Shown piece after piece: positions 47,117 through 55,044 of a stretch of DNA of 64,000 nt. Below the pieces are notes generated by a model. That model was given only the letters and a program-made list of their open reading frames with translations, had not been told where the DNA came from and did no database searches. Location: NCBI RefSeq assembly GCF_030499515.1, contig NZ_JASTWJ010000001.1:4010001-4074000 (forward strand), read 5' to 3'. This DNA is from Streptomyces sp. DT2A-34 (GTDB lineage Bacteria; Actinomycetota; Actinomycetes; Streptomycetales; Streptomycetaceae). The number at the start of each line of letters is the position of its first letter. Within the stretch, counting starts at the first letter, position 1. A program made the position numbers and the translations under genes.

Positions 47117-49045
47117 CTACTTGGCGTACAACGCCTCCACCTCCGCCGCGAAGTCCCGCATGACCGCCTCCCGCCGCAGCTTCATCGACGGCGTCAGATG
47201 GCCGTCCATCTCCGTGAAGTCGGTCGGCAGGATCGCGAAGCGGCGGATGGACTCCGGGCGGGAGACCAGTTTGTTGGCCTCGTTCACGGCGCGTTGCAGG
47301 ATCGCCCGCAACTCGTCGTCATTGACGAGGAGTTCGGCGGGGACCGGGTGCTTGCCGTGCATCCGGCGCCAGTGGGTGACGCCGTCCATGTCCAGGGTGA
47401 TCAGCGCGGAGACGTAAGGGCGGCGGTCGCCCAGGACGATGCACTGGGAGATGAGAGGGTGCGAGCGGAGCCAGTTCTCCAGGGGCGCGGGCGCCACGCT
47501 CTTGCCGCCGGCCGTGATCAGCAGTTCCTTCTTGCGGCCGGTGATCGTGAGGTAGCCCTCGTCGTCCAGGGCGCCGATGTCCCCCGTGGCCAGCCAGCCG
47601 TCCGCCGCGGCCGGGACCACGCCGCCCGCCGCCGGGTCCCAGTAGCCGCGCAGCACCTGGTCGCCGGCGACGAGGATCTCGCCGTCCGCGGCGATGCGGA
47701 TCCGGGTGCCGGGCAGGGGCCAGCCCACCGTGCCCAGGCGGGGCTTGAGGGGCGGGGTCACCGTCGAGGCGCCCGTGGTCTCCGTCAGCCCGTAGCCCTC
47801 GTAGATCTCGATGCCCGCGCCGGCGAAGAAGGCGGCCAGTCGGCGGCCGAGCGGTGAGCCGCCGCAGATCGCGTACCTCACCCGGCCGCCCATGGCGTTG
47901 CGGATACGGCGGTAGACCAGGGGGTCGTAGAAGGCGCGGGCCGTCTTGAGCGTCGCGCTCGGGCCGCCGCCCGTCCCCGCGTGCCGGGCCTCCATCGCCT
48001 CGCCGTAGCGCTCGGCCACCGACGCCGCGCGGTCGAAGGACGAGGCGCGGCCGCCCGTCTCGGCCTTGGCGCGGGCGCTGTTGAAGACCTTCTCCAGCAT
48101 GTACGGGATCGTCAGCAGACAGGTCGGGCGGAAGGCCGCCAGGTCCGGCAGCAGGTGCTCCGCCTTCAGGCTCGGGGCGTGGCCGAGGCGGACCCTGGCC
48201 CGGACGCAGGCCACCGCCACCATGCGGCCGAAGACGTGCGACATCGGCAGGAACAGCAGCACCGACGCCTCCTCGCTCGTCCTCGACTTGAAGATCGGGT
48301 AGAGGAGTTCGATCCCGTTGTCCACCTCGGCGAAGAAGTTGCCGTGGGTCAGCGCGCAGCCCTTGGGGCGGCCCGTCGTGCCCGACGTGTAGACCAGAGT
48401 CGCCAGCGTGTCCGGCACCAGCATGCCGCGCCGTACGCCCACTTCGCCGTCCGGCTGCTGCCGGCCCAGTTCCGCCAGCCGCTCCACGTGCCCCTTCTCC
48501 ATCACCCACATGTGGCGCAGATCGGGTACGCGGTCCAGTTCGGGGCCGAGGGCGGCCGCCTGTGCGGCGGTCTCGGCCACCAGGGCCACCGCACCGGAGT
48601 CCTGGAGGATCCAGCGGGTCTGGAAGGCGGACGACGTGGGGTAGACGGGGACCGTGACGAGGCCGGCCGCCCACGCGCCGAAGTCGAGGAGCGTCCACTC
48701 GTACCGCGTCCGCGCCATGACGGCGATCCGGTCCCCGGGCATCAGCCCCTCGGCGACGAGCCCCTTGGCCACCGCCTGCACCTGATCGGCGAACTCGGCC
48801 GCCGTCACGTCCGTCCACTGCCCGTCCTCGCCCTTGCGGCTGAACACCACCGCGTCCGGGGCCGCGGCCGCGTTGTCGAAGGGCAGGTCCGCGAGCGATC
48901 CATGGGTCACCGGCGGCGCGAACGGCGGTACGTACGCCTCCCGTACGACGCCGTCCAGCCGCCGCGTCTCGGGATGCACCAGGGTGGGTCCGGGAGCGTC
49001 GTCGAAGGCGGCCGAGGGGGCGAAGGAGGGAAGCGGGGTGGACAC
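47117..49045 (-). CDS. Long-chain acyl-CoA ligase (FadD15-like AMP-binding enzyme)
   Basis: 642 residues of the ANL superfamily. ATP loop LVYTSGTTGRPKGCALTHGN, A5 motif YEGYGLTETTGAST, A7 DGWLATGDIGALDDEGYLTI, and A8/A10 region GRKKELLITAGGKSVAPAPLE with SMKLRREAV at the end supplying the catalytic Lys. This is the long-chain FadD15-like clade, which activates fatty acids to acyl-CoA. It lies beside thiolase, ketoreductase and MaoC genes but on its own promoter. Confidence 0.9.
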   Translation of the reverse strand: MSTPLPSFAPSAAFDDAPGPTLVHPETRRLDGVVREAYVPPFAPPVTHGSLADLPFDNAAAAPDAVVFSRKGEDGQWTDVTAAEFADQVQAVAKGLVAEGLMPGDRIAVMARTRYEWTLLDFGAWAAGLVTVPVYPTSSAFQTRWILQDSGAVALVAETAAQAAALGPELDRVPDLRHMWVMEKGHVERLAELGRQQPDGEVGVRRGMLVPDTLATLVYTSGTTGRPKGCALTHGNFFAEVDNGIELLYPIFKSRTSEEASVLLFLPMSHVFGRMVAVACVRARVRLGHAPSLKAEHLLPDLAAFRPTCLLTIPYMLEKVFNSARAKAETGGRASSFDRAASVAERYGEAMEARHAGTGGGPSATLKTARAFYDPLVYRRIRNAMGGRVRYAICGGSPLGRRLAAFFAGAGIEIYEGYGLTETTGASTVTPPLKPRLGTVGWPLPGTRIRIAADGEILVAGDQVLRGYWDPAAGGVVPAAADGWLATGDIGALDDEGYLTITGRKKELLITAGGKSVAPAPLENWLRSHPLISQCIVLGDRRPYVSALITLDMDGVTHWRRMHGKHPVPAELLVNDDELRAILQRAVNEANKLVSRPESIRRFAILPTDFTEMDGHLTPSMKLRREAVMRDFAAEVEALYAK

Positions 49046-49257
49046 GGGCGGCTCCTGCGGCGGGCGTGCAGCGACGAAAGTGCTGGCTGCATGACGTACG
49101 TGCCTCGCGCACCGTGGCGTTCACCTGCCGAGGCCTGCGGAAAGGGTTACCGCTGGTTAGGCAGGCGATCGTACGGGGCCCGCGTGTGGGGGTTGTGCGG
49201 GTTCGGGGGTGGTCCCGGGCCGGGAATGTGTAACGTCGAGGGTTATGTGAGGGCCCC

Positions 49258-49276
49258 TCAGCTTAGTCTCACCTTC
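49258..49276. promoter_or_regulatory. Weak iron-box-like (DmdR/IdeR) sequence upstream of the acyl-CoA ligase gene
   Basis: TCAGCTTAGTCTCACCTTC matches the actinobacterial consensus TTAGGTTAGGCTCACCTAA at 14 of 19 positions. It lies about 210 bases upstream of the ligase start, just past the thiolase stop, which is far for an operator. Treat as a hint only. The rest of the 234-base gap shows nothing else. Confidence 0.25.
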
Positions 49277-49279
49277 CCC

Positions 49280-50757
49280 TTACCTTCGCTCCAGGACAGC
49301 CGTCACGCCCTGCCCGCCCGCCGCGCAGACCGAGATCAGCCCGCGACCCGAACCGCCCCTCTCGGCCGGCAACTTGGCCAGCGTCGCCACGATCCGCGCA
49401 CCGGTCGCGGCGAAGGGGTGCCCGGTGGCCAGGGACGAGCCCGCCACGTTCAGCCGGGCCCGGTCCACGGGGGCGAGCCCGCGCTTCTCCCACGCCGCCG
49501 GCGTGGCCAGCACCTGGGAGGCGAAGGCCTCGTGGATCTCTACGAAGTCGAAGTCGGCAAGGGCGAGTTCGGCCCGCTCCAGCATGCGGGGGACCGCGTA
49601 CGCCGGCGCCATCAGCAGTCCGTCCTCGCCGCCCGCGACATCGCCCCGTACGAAGTCCACGGCCGCCGTCTCGTACGCGGTGAGATACGCCAGGGGTTCC
49701 AGCCCCCGCGCCTGCGCCCACTCCTCACTCGCCAGCAGCACCACCGCCGCCCCGTCCGTGAGCGGCGTCGAATTGCCCGCCGTCATGGTCGGATCGGGCC
49801 GGTCGAGGCCGAACACCGGCTTCAGCGCGGCGAGCTTCTCCGGCGTCGAACCGGGCCGCAGGTTCTGGTCACGGTCCAGCCCCCGGAAGGGCACGACCAG
49901 GTCCTGGAAGAAGCCGCGTTCGTACGCCGCCGCCAGCCGCTGGTGACTCGTGGCCGCCAGCTCGTCCTGGGCCTCGCGGGAGATACCCCGGGCGGTGACG
50001 GCGGCGTGCTCGCCCATGGAGAGACGGGTGCGGGGCTCGGCGTTGCGCGGGATGTCGGGGATCAGGTGGGACGGCCGTACGCCGGCCAGCGCCTTGAGTC
50101 GCCCGCCCGGCGACTTGGCCCGCCGTGCCGCCAGCAGGATGCGGCGCAGCTCGTCGTTGACGCCGAGGGGCGCGTCGCTGGCCGTGTCCGCGCCGCCCGC
50201 GATCGCCGACTCGGTCTGGCCGAGCGCGATCTTGTTGGCGGCGGCGATCACGGCCTGCAGGCCGGTGCCGCAGGCCTGCAGGATGTCGTACGCGGGTGTG
50301 CGCGGGTCCAGCTTCGAGCCGAGGACGGTCTCGCGGGCAAGCGGGTCCGGGGAGGTGAGGGTGCGTTCCCGCGTCGTTCGGTGCGTGCTCTCGGCGTGCC
50401 GGGCGAAGGTCCTCGTAGCGGAGCTACTTGGGCCTTTGGCCGGTGCGGCGAGTGGGGGCACCTCCCACGCCCTTAAGGCAGTGGGGGAGCGTGCCGGGCG
50501 GCGTGGGGGCGTGCCCTCACCTCCCCGGACCCGCTTGGGTTGAAGTCCCGGCTGTGCTTGAGGACGGCCCCGGCGACGAGCTCGCCGACCGCGCCCGGAT
50601 CGCCGATGCCGTACCGCTCGACCAGGCCGTCGACCACGGCCGTGAGCATGTCCTGGTTGGAGGCGGTGGCGTACGGGCCGTCGGAGCGGGCGAACGGGAT
50701 GCGGGTGCCGCCGATGATCGCGACGCGCCGGACCGCCGGTGGTTTCACGGGGCTCAT
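49280..50757 (-). pseudogene. Acetyl-CoA C-acyltransferase (FadA2-type thiolase) interrupted by a 200-bp element
   Basis: The N-terminal part (RRVAIIGGTRIPFARSDGPY to AGAVLKHSRDFN) ends at the element; the rest resumes as L-A-R-E-T-V-L-G-S-K-L and continues intact with catalytic Cys (ILQACGTGLQ), NEAF-type motif (VEIHEAFAS), GHPFAATGAR and CAAGGQG. Removing 197 or 200 bases restores the frame and a thiolase of about 430 residues. The downstream frame happens to stay open through the insert, but it joins the wrong N-terminal frame. FadA2-type enzymes act with HMW FabG and MaoC partners, which are encoded divergently here. Confidence 0.85.
50338..50537. mobile_element. MITE-like 200-bp insertion with perfect 24-bp terminal inverted repeats
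   Basis: The left arm 50338-50361 begins CAAGCGGGTCCGGGGAGG and the right arm 50514-50537 ends CCTCCCCGGACCCGCTTG; the two are exact reverse complements over 24 bases. Inside are smaller hairpins (GTAGCGGAGCTAC at 50414-50426 and a TTAAGG-centred segment next to GGGGGAGCG). It interrupts the thiolase between FN and LARET codons. No transposase is encoded. A clear target duplication is not visible. Confidence 0.8.
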
Positions 50758-50786
50758 CTCCACCCACTCCTCACGCCCGCCATGCC

Positions 50787-50813
50787 TTACCTCGGGTAAC
50801 CTTACTCCGGAGT
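50787..50813. promoter_or_regulatory. Two adjacent palindromes between thiolase and fabG-type genes
   Basis: TTACC-TCG-GGTAA (50787-50799) and ACTCCGGAGT (50804-50813, within TTACTCCGGAGTCA) lie between the divergent thiolase and ketoreductase genes. Both arms share TTAC. Probable operators for the TetR regulator at the end of this cluster (inference). Confidence 0.55.
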
Positions 50814-50844
50814 CAGTACGGAGCGCACGGGGAGTGGGACTGAC

Positions 50845-52143
50845 ATGGCCGACCGCTATCTGAGCTTCACCGGCACCGCACCCGGTCGCTTCCTCACCCG
50901 CCGACTCGGGTTGCCGCAGCCGGCCGCGCTGAAACGCTGGTCACCGGAGCGGCCCGCGCTGGAGGGCGACCGGCTCCTCCTCACGGCGGGCAAGTCGGAC
51001 CTCGACCTCGCCGGTGCGGGCCTCGGCCTGGCGACCTCCGCCGAGAGGCCGACCGCCGTCGTCCTGGACGCCACAGGGGTGCGGGACGTCGAGACGCTCG
51101 CCGAGGTGCACGCGGCCCTGCACCCCGTGGTGCGGTCGGTCGGCGAGAGCGGCCGGGTCGTGGTCCTCGGCGCGCCCCTGGACCCCGCCGACCATCACCA
51201 GGCGGCCGCCCAGCAGGCCCTGGAGGGCTTCGCGCGCTCCCTCGGCAAGGAGATCGGACGGGGCCGGACGGTGAATCTCGTACGGCTGACGGACGCGCGT
51301 GCCGCCGAGTCGACCCTGCGTTTCCTCCTCTCCCCCAAGTCGGCGTACGTCAGCGGCCAGGTGATCGAGGTGGGTGCCCACGACGCGAGCGCGGCGCCCG
51401 CCGACCCCGACCGCCCCCTCGCCGGCCGCACCGCCCTCGTCACCGGCGGCGCGCGCGGTATCGGCGAGGCGGTCGCCGAGACGCTGGCCAGGGACGGCGC
51501 CCGGGTCGTCGTACTCGACGTACCGCAGGCCGAACAGGACGCGCGGCGGGTGGCCGAACGGCTCGGCGGCACCGCCCTCGCGCTCGACATCACCGCCCCC
51601 GACGCGGGCGAGCGCATCGCCGCCGCGCTGCCCGACGGGCTGGACGTCCTGGTCCACAACGCCGGCATCACACGCGACCGTCGGCTGGTCAACATGCCCG
51701 CCGGGCGCTGGAGTTCGGTGCTGGACGTCAATCTCGCGAGCGTGCTGCGCACGACGGACGCGCTGCTGGCGAGCGGGGCGCTCAAGCGGGGCGGGCGGAT
51801 CGTGGCGACGGCGTCGATCGCGGGGCTGGCGGGGAACGCCGGACAGACCAACTACGGGGCGAGCAAGGCGGGCATCGTCGGTCTGGTCCGCTCCCTCGCG
51901 CCGCGCGCGCTCGCCGAGCACGGGGTGACGGTCAACGCGGTGGCGCCCGGCTTCATCGAGACGAAGATGACCGCCGCGGTTCCCCTGTTCATCCGTGAGG
52001 CGGGCCGGCGCATGAACGCCCTTGCGCAGGGAGGGCTGCCGGTCGATGTCGCCGAGACGACCGCCTGGCTGGCCGATCCGGCGTCGGGCGCGGTCAACGG
52101 GCAGGTCGTCCGGGTGTGCGGCCAGAGCCTGCTGGGGGCCTGA
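50845..52143 (+). CDS. High-molecular-weight 3-oxoacyl reductase (FabG4-like)
   Basis: 432 residues. The N-terminal roughly 190 form a degenerate flavodoxin-like/Rossmann domain; the C-terminal half is a full SDR (TALVTGGARGIG, HNAGITRDRRLVNM, SIAGLAGNAGQTNYGASKAG). This two-domain form matches mycobacterial FabG4, an NADH-dependent 3-oxoacyl-CoA reductase found in a gene set with a MaoC-type HtdX and thiolase FadA2. The same three enzymes occur here. The stop overlaps the MaoC ATG as TGATG. Confidence 0.9.
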   Translation: MADRYLSFTGTAPGRFLTRRLGLPQPAALKRWSPERPALEGDRLLLTAGKSDLDLAGAGLGLATSAERPTAVVLDATGVRDVETLAEVHAALHPVVRSVGESGRVVVLGAPLDPADHHQAAAQQALEGFARSLGKEIGRGRTVNLVRLTDARAAESTLRFLLSPKSAYVSGQVIEVGAHDASAAPADPDRPLAGRTALVTGGARGIGEAVAETLARDGARVVVLDVPQAEQDARRVAERLGGTALALDITAPDAGERIAAALPDGLDVLVHNAGITRDRRLVNMPAGRWSSVLDVNLASVLRTTDALLASGALKRGGRIVATASIAGLAGNAGQTNYGASKAGIVGLVRSLAPRALAEHGVTVNAVAPGFIETKMTAAVPLFIREAGRRMNALAQGGLPVDVAETTAWLADPASGAVNGQVVRVCGQSLLGA

Positions 52144-53003
52144 TGCAGACCACGCTGACCGGTTCCCCGTCCCTCGGCCCCCTTCTCGCGCGGGGCGCCC
52201 TCCTGTCCCCCTTCAAGCGGCCCCGCCCGGACGCCGACTACCCGCGCACCCGGCTCGAACTGCCCGGTGTACGCGTCGACCTGACGCGGCTCGCCGCGTA
52301 CGAGCGGGTGTGCGGCTTCCCGACCGGCGACGACTCGCTGCCGGTGACGTATCCCCATGTGCTGGGGTTCCCGCTCGCCATGCGGCTGATGAGCGGCCGG
52401 GACTTTCCGCTGCCGCTGCTCGGACTCGTCCATACGTCGATCGAGATCACCCGGCACACGACGCTGACGGCCACCGGAGAGTACGAACTCGCCGTGTATG
52501 TCGATGAGTTGGCGCCCCACCGGCGGGGCACGGAGGCGGGCGTGGTCACCTCGGTGCGGTCGGGCGAGCAGGTCGTGTGGGAGTCCAGGAGCACCTATCT
52601 GGCCCGGCACCGCACTGACGGCCGTCAGACGGCACCGCCGGTGAAGGACGTACAGGAGGAGCACAAGCCCCTGCCCGCCGTCGCCGGATGGCGGCTCGCC
52701 GCCGACGTCGGACGCCGCTACGGTGCCGCCTCCGGCGACCGGAACCCCATCCACCTCCACCCGCTCACCGCCCGCCTGTTCGGCTTCCCCCGGGCCATCG
52801 CGCACGGCATGTGGACGGTGGCCCGCTGCCTCGCCGCGCACGGCACACCGCAGGCGGTGCTGGTACGGGCGGAGTTCAAGGCGCCGGTGCTGCTGCCGGG
52901 GACGGTGACGTACGCGGCGGAGGGCGGGCGGTTCGAGCTGCGGGGCGGCGGCGGTGGGGATCGCGTCCACCTGGCCGGGGAGGTCTATCCGCTCGCCTCG
53001 TGA
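52143..53003 (+). CDS. MaoC/HtdX-like (3R)-hydroxyacyl thioester dehydratase
   Basis: 286 residues, double hot-dog layout: an N-terminal half with VTYPHVLGFPLAMRLMSG, and a C-terminal half with the hydratase-2 motif YGAASGDRNPIHLHPLTARLFGFP containing catalytic Asp and His. It starts one base into the ketoreductase stop, so the two are coupled. It works with FabG4-like reductase and thiolase in chain elongation or degradation. Confidence 0.88.
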   Translation: MQTTLTGSPSLGPLLARGALLSPFKRPRPDADYPRTRLELPGVRVDLTRLAAYERVCGFPTGDDSLPVTYPHVLGFPLAMRLMSGRDFPLPLLGLVHTSIEITRHTTLTATGEYELAVYVDELAPHRRGTEAGVVTSVRSGEQVVWESRSTYLARHRTDGRQTAPPVKDVQEEHKPLPAVAGWRLAADVGRRYGAASGDRNPIHLHPLTARLFGFPRAIAHGMWTVARCLAAHGTPQAVLVRAEFKAPVLLPGTVTYAAEGGRFELRGGGGGDRVHLAGEVYPLAS

Positions 53004-53647
53004 GGGGCGTCCGGCGGTGACCAGGGCCGGCCGTCCATGAGGTTGCCGAGGCCCGCCCACGCGAAGTTCATCAAGGTGGCCGCCGCCTGTCTCGCCGTCA
53101 CGCCCGGCGTGGCGTTGGCCCAGGCCGCGAGCGACTCGGCGGCACCGACCAGGGCTTCGGCGAGGCCGGCGACCTCGCTCTCGGGGAGGTCGGGGTCGCG
53201 ATGGGCCTCCCGGGCCGCCGCGAGGATCAGCTGCGTGACAAACGCGACGATCTCCGCCCGCATCGCGGCGACCTCGGCGGCGAAGGGCTCGCCATGGGTG
53301 CGGGCCTGCAGGTGCAGGACGGACCAGCCGTCCGGGTTCTGCGCGGTGTGCGTGAAGAACGCGCCCAGACCTTCCCAGAGTTGGCGGTCGGCGGGCGCGT
53401 CGCGCTGGACGCCCGCACGGACGGCCTCGGTGAGCGCGGCCGCCTCCCGGCGTATGCAGGCGGTGAAGAGGTCTTCCTTCGAGTTGAGGTACAGGTACAC
53501 CAACGGCTTGGAGACGCCCGCGAGTTCGGCGATCTCGTCCATCGACGCGGCCATGTACCCCCGCTGGCCGAAGGTCCGCACAGCGGCGTCCAGCATCTGC
53601 TGCTCACGGACGGCACGCGGCATCCGCTTGGTCTTCACGGCACCCAT
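52985..53647 (-). CDS. TetR family transcriptional regulator
   Basis: 220 residues. Basic N-terminus, then the helix-turn-helix (SMDEIAELAGVSKPLVYLYLNSKEDLFTACI) and a helical ligand domain ending NFAWAGLGNL. Its 3' end overlaps the converging MaoC gene by 19 bases. Probable repressor of the FabG4/MaoC/thiolase cluster with an acyl-CoA ligand, by analogy with other TetR regulators of fatty-acid genes. Confidence 0.87.
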   Translation of the reverse strand: MGAVKTKRMPRAVREQQMLDAAVRTFGQRGYMAASMDEIAELAGVSKPLVYLYLNSKEDLFTACIRREAAALTEAVRAGVQRDAPADRQLWEGLGAFFTHTAQNPDGWSVLHLQARTHGEPFAAEVAAMRAEIVAFVTQLILAAAREAHRDPDLPESEVAGLAEALVGAAESLAAWANATPGVTARQAAATLMNFAWAGLGNLMDGRPWSPPDAPHEASG

Positions 53648-53703
53648 GCCCGTCAGCCTACGGGCCGGAAGGGAGATCCCACCCGGCCCGCGACCACGCC
53701 GGC

Positions 53704-55044
53704 CTACTCCTCACCACTCCCGTCGTCCTCGAAGCGCGCCAACTGACGGGCCCACTGCCGCCCGTCGACCGACGGCTGAGCCGTCAGCCGGGGCAGCAGC
53801 TGCGCGGCGAGGAGGGTGGACAGGGCCGAGGTGTCGACGCTCGTGCCGTCGGTGCGTACCACCACCGGCTGCGGGGCCTTGCCGGCGAGCTTCGCGCCCA
53901 CCTCCAGACGGCGCCGGGCGAGTTCGTACTGCAGGACGGCGCGGTTGTCGCGGTAGGCCGTGGCGAGGGCGCGCTGGGCGCGGGCCTCGTTCTCGGCGGC
54001 GATCAGGCCGCTGCGGCCCCGCGTCTCGATCTCGAACCGCACGCGCTGGGCGTTGGTCTCCTGCTGCTCCAGCAGCTGGGCGACCTCTTCGCGAGCCCGG
54101 TTCAACGCGGCCCTGACCTCGACGATCCGGGCGTCCCGCACCTTCTTGGCGCGCTCGATGTCCATGCCCAGCTGGTCGATCCGGCGCTTGCGGATCAGGC
54201 CCCACTCCTGCTCGTAAGCGGTGCGCTCCTTGGCGACCCGCTCCCGGGTGGCGAGGTGCTGCTGGTACTGCGTCGGCAGCTGGACGTCCGGGATGTTGGA
54301 GCCGGTGATGCGCACGCCGTAGCCGGACAGCTGGCGGTTGAGCAGCTCCTGCATGTCGGCCACGTCCGAGCCGCGCAGGTCGTAGGCCCGCTCGGTGCGC
54401 ATCTTGCGCGCCCGCTGCCGGATCGCGTCCTGTACGGCGCTGGAGAGCACCAGGTCGAAGTTGCCCGCGCCGATGGTGCGGACGAACAGCACGGCGTCGG
54501 TGATGCGGAACTTCAGGAAGAACTCGATGGAGCGCAGCGGCACGTTCTCCTGCGTCGGGCAGGCCATCACCGGCGCGGAGTACGGGATCTCGGTGGCCAC
54601 GTCGACGACGAAGTCCACCCGCGACCACGGGTGCCACAGGTAGTGGCGGCCGGCGTCCAGGGTGCGGACGACGGCACCGTAGCGGGTCAGCACGCCGTTG
54701 GTGCCCTGCTCGATCTCGACGATCGAGGAGCGCCACCACCACAGCACGCCGATCAGCAGCAGCACGACGCCGCCGACGTAGGAGAGGGTGGCGAGGGTGC
54801 CGTAGGCGAGGTCCCCGGCGGCCGACTCGGATTCCGCCTCCCCCAGCGTCAGCATCACGCCCATGAGCAGGGCGTAGACGCCGAGCCACAGCGGCAGCAT
54901 CCACCACAGGCGGCGCCGGTGGCGGGGGATGATGACCGGGATCAGGGTGTCGGCCTCGCCGCCGCGCAGGAGCCGCGCGATGTCGCTCCAGGGGGCGACC
55001 TTCTCGGAGATGACCGACCGGCGGTTGGAACGGACGGTGCTCAC
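53704..55044 (-). CDS. SPFH (band 7) domain membrane protein, downstream of a pair
   Basis: 446 residues: two membrane helices (WWMLPLWLGVYALLMGVML and LSYVGGVVLLLIGVLWWW), then the SPFH domain (SIVEIEQGTNGVLTRYGAVV, GRHYLWHPWSRVDFVVDV, FLKFRITDAVLFVRTIG) and a long charged coiled coil (about 300-400: QQHLATRERVAKERTAYEQE, NRAREEVAQLLEQQETNAQR). GTG start overlapping the previous SPFH stop as GTGA. SPFH proteins form oligomeric membrane scaffolds. Function here unknown. Confidence 0.85.
   Translation of the reverse strand: MSTVRSNRRSVISEKVAPWSDIARLLRGGEADTLIPVIIPRHRRRLWWMLPLWLGVYALLMGVMLTLGEAESESAAGDLAYGTLATLSYVGGVVLLLIGVLWWWRSSIVEIEQGTNGVLTRYGAVVRTLDAGRHYLWHPWSRVDFVVDVATEIPYSAPVMACPTQENVPLRSIEFFLKFRITDAVLFVRTIGAGNFDLVLSSAVQDAIRQRARKMRTERAYDLRGSDVADMQELLNRQLSGYGVRITGSNIPDVQLPTQYQQHLATRERVAKERTAYEQEWGLIRKRRIDQLGMDIERAKKVRDARIVEVRAALNRAREEVAQLLEQQETNAQRVRFEIETRGRSGLIAAENEARAQRALATAYRDNRAVLQYELARRRLEVGAKLAGKAPQPVVVRTDGTSVDTSALSTLLAAQLLPRLTAQPSVDGRQWARQLARFEDDGSGEE

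Noticed and set aside
49280..50767. A 495-residue thiolase reading through the insertion element
   Set aside because: The frame upstream of the element in this reading is not the conserved thiolase N-terminus, which lies one frame over; the element-encoded segment has no homology.
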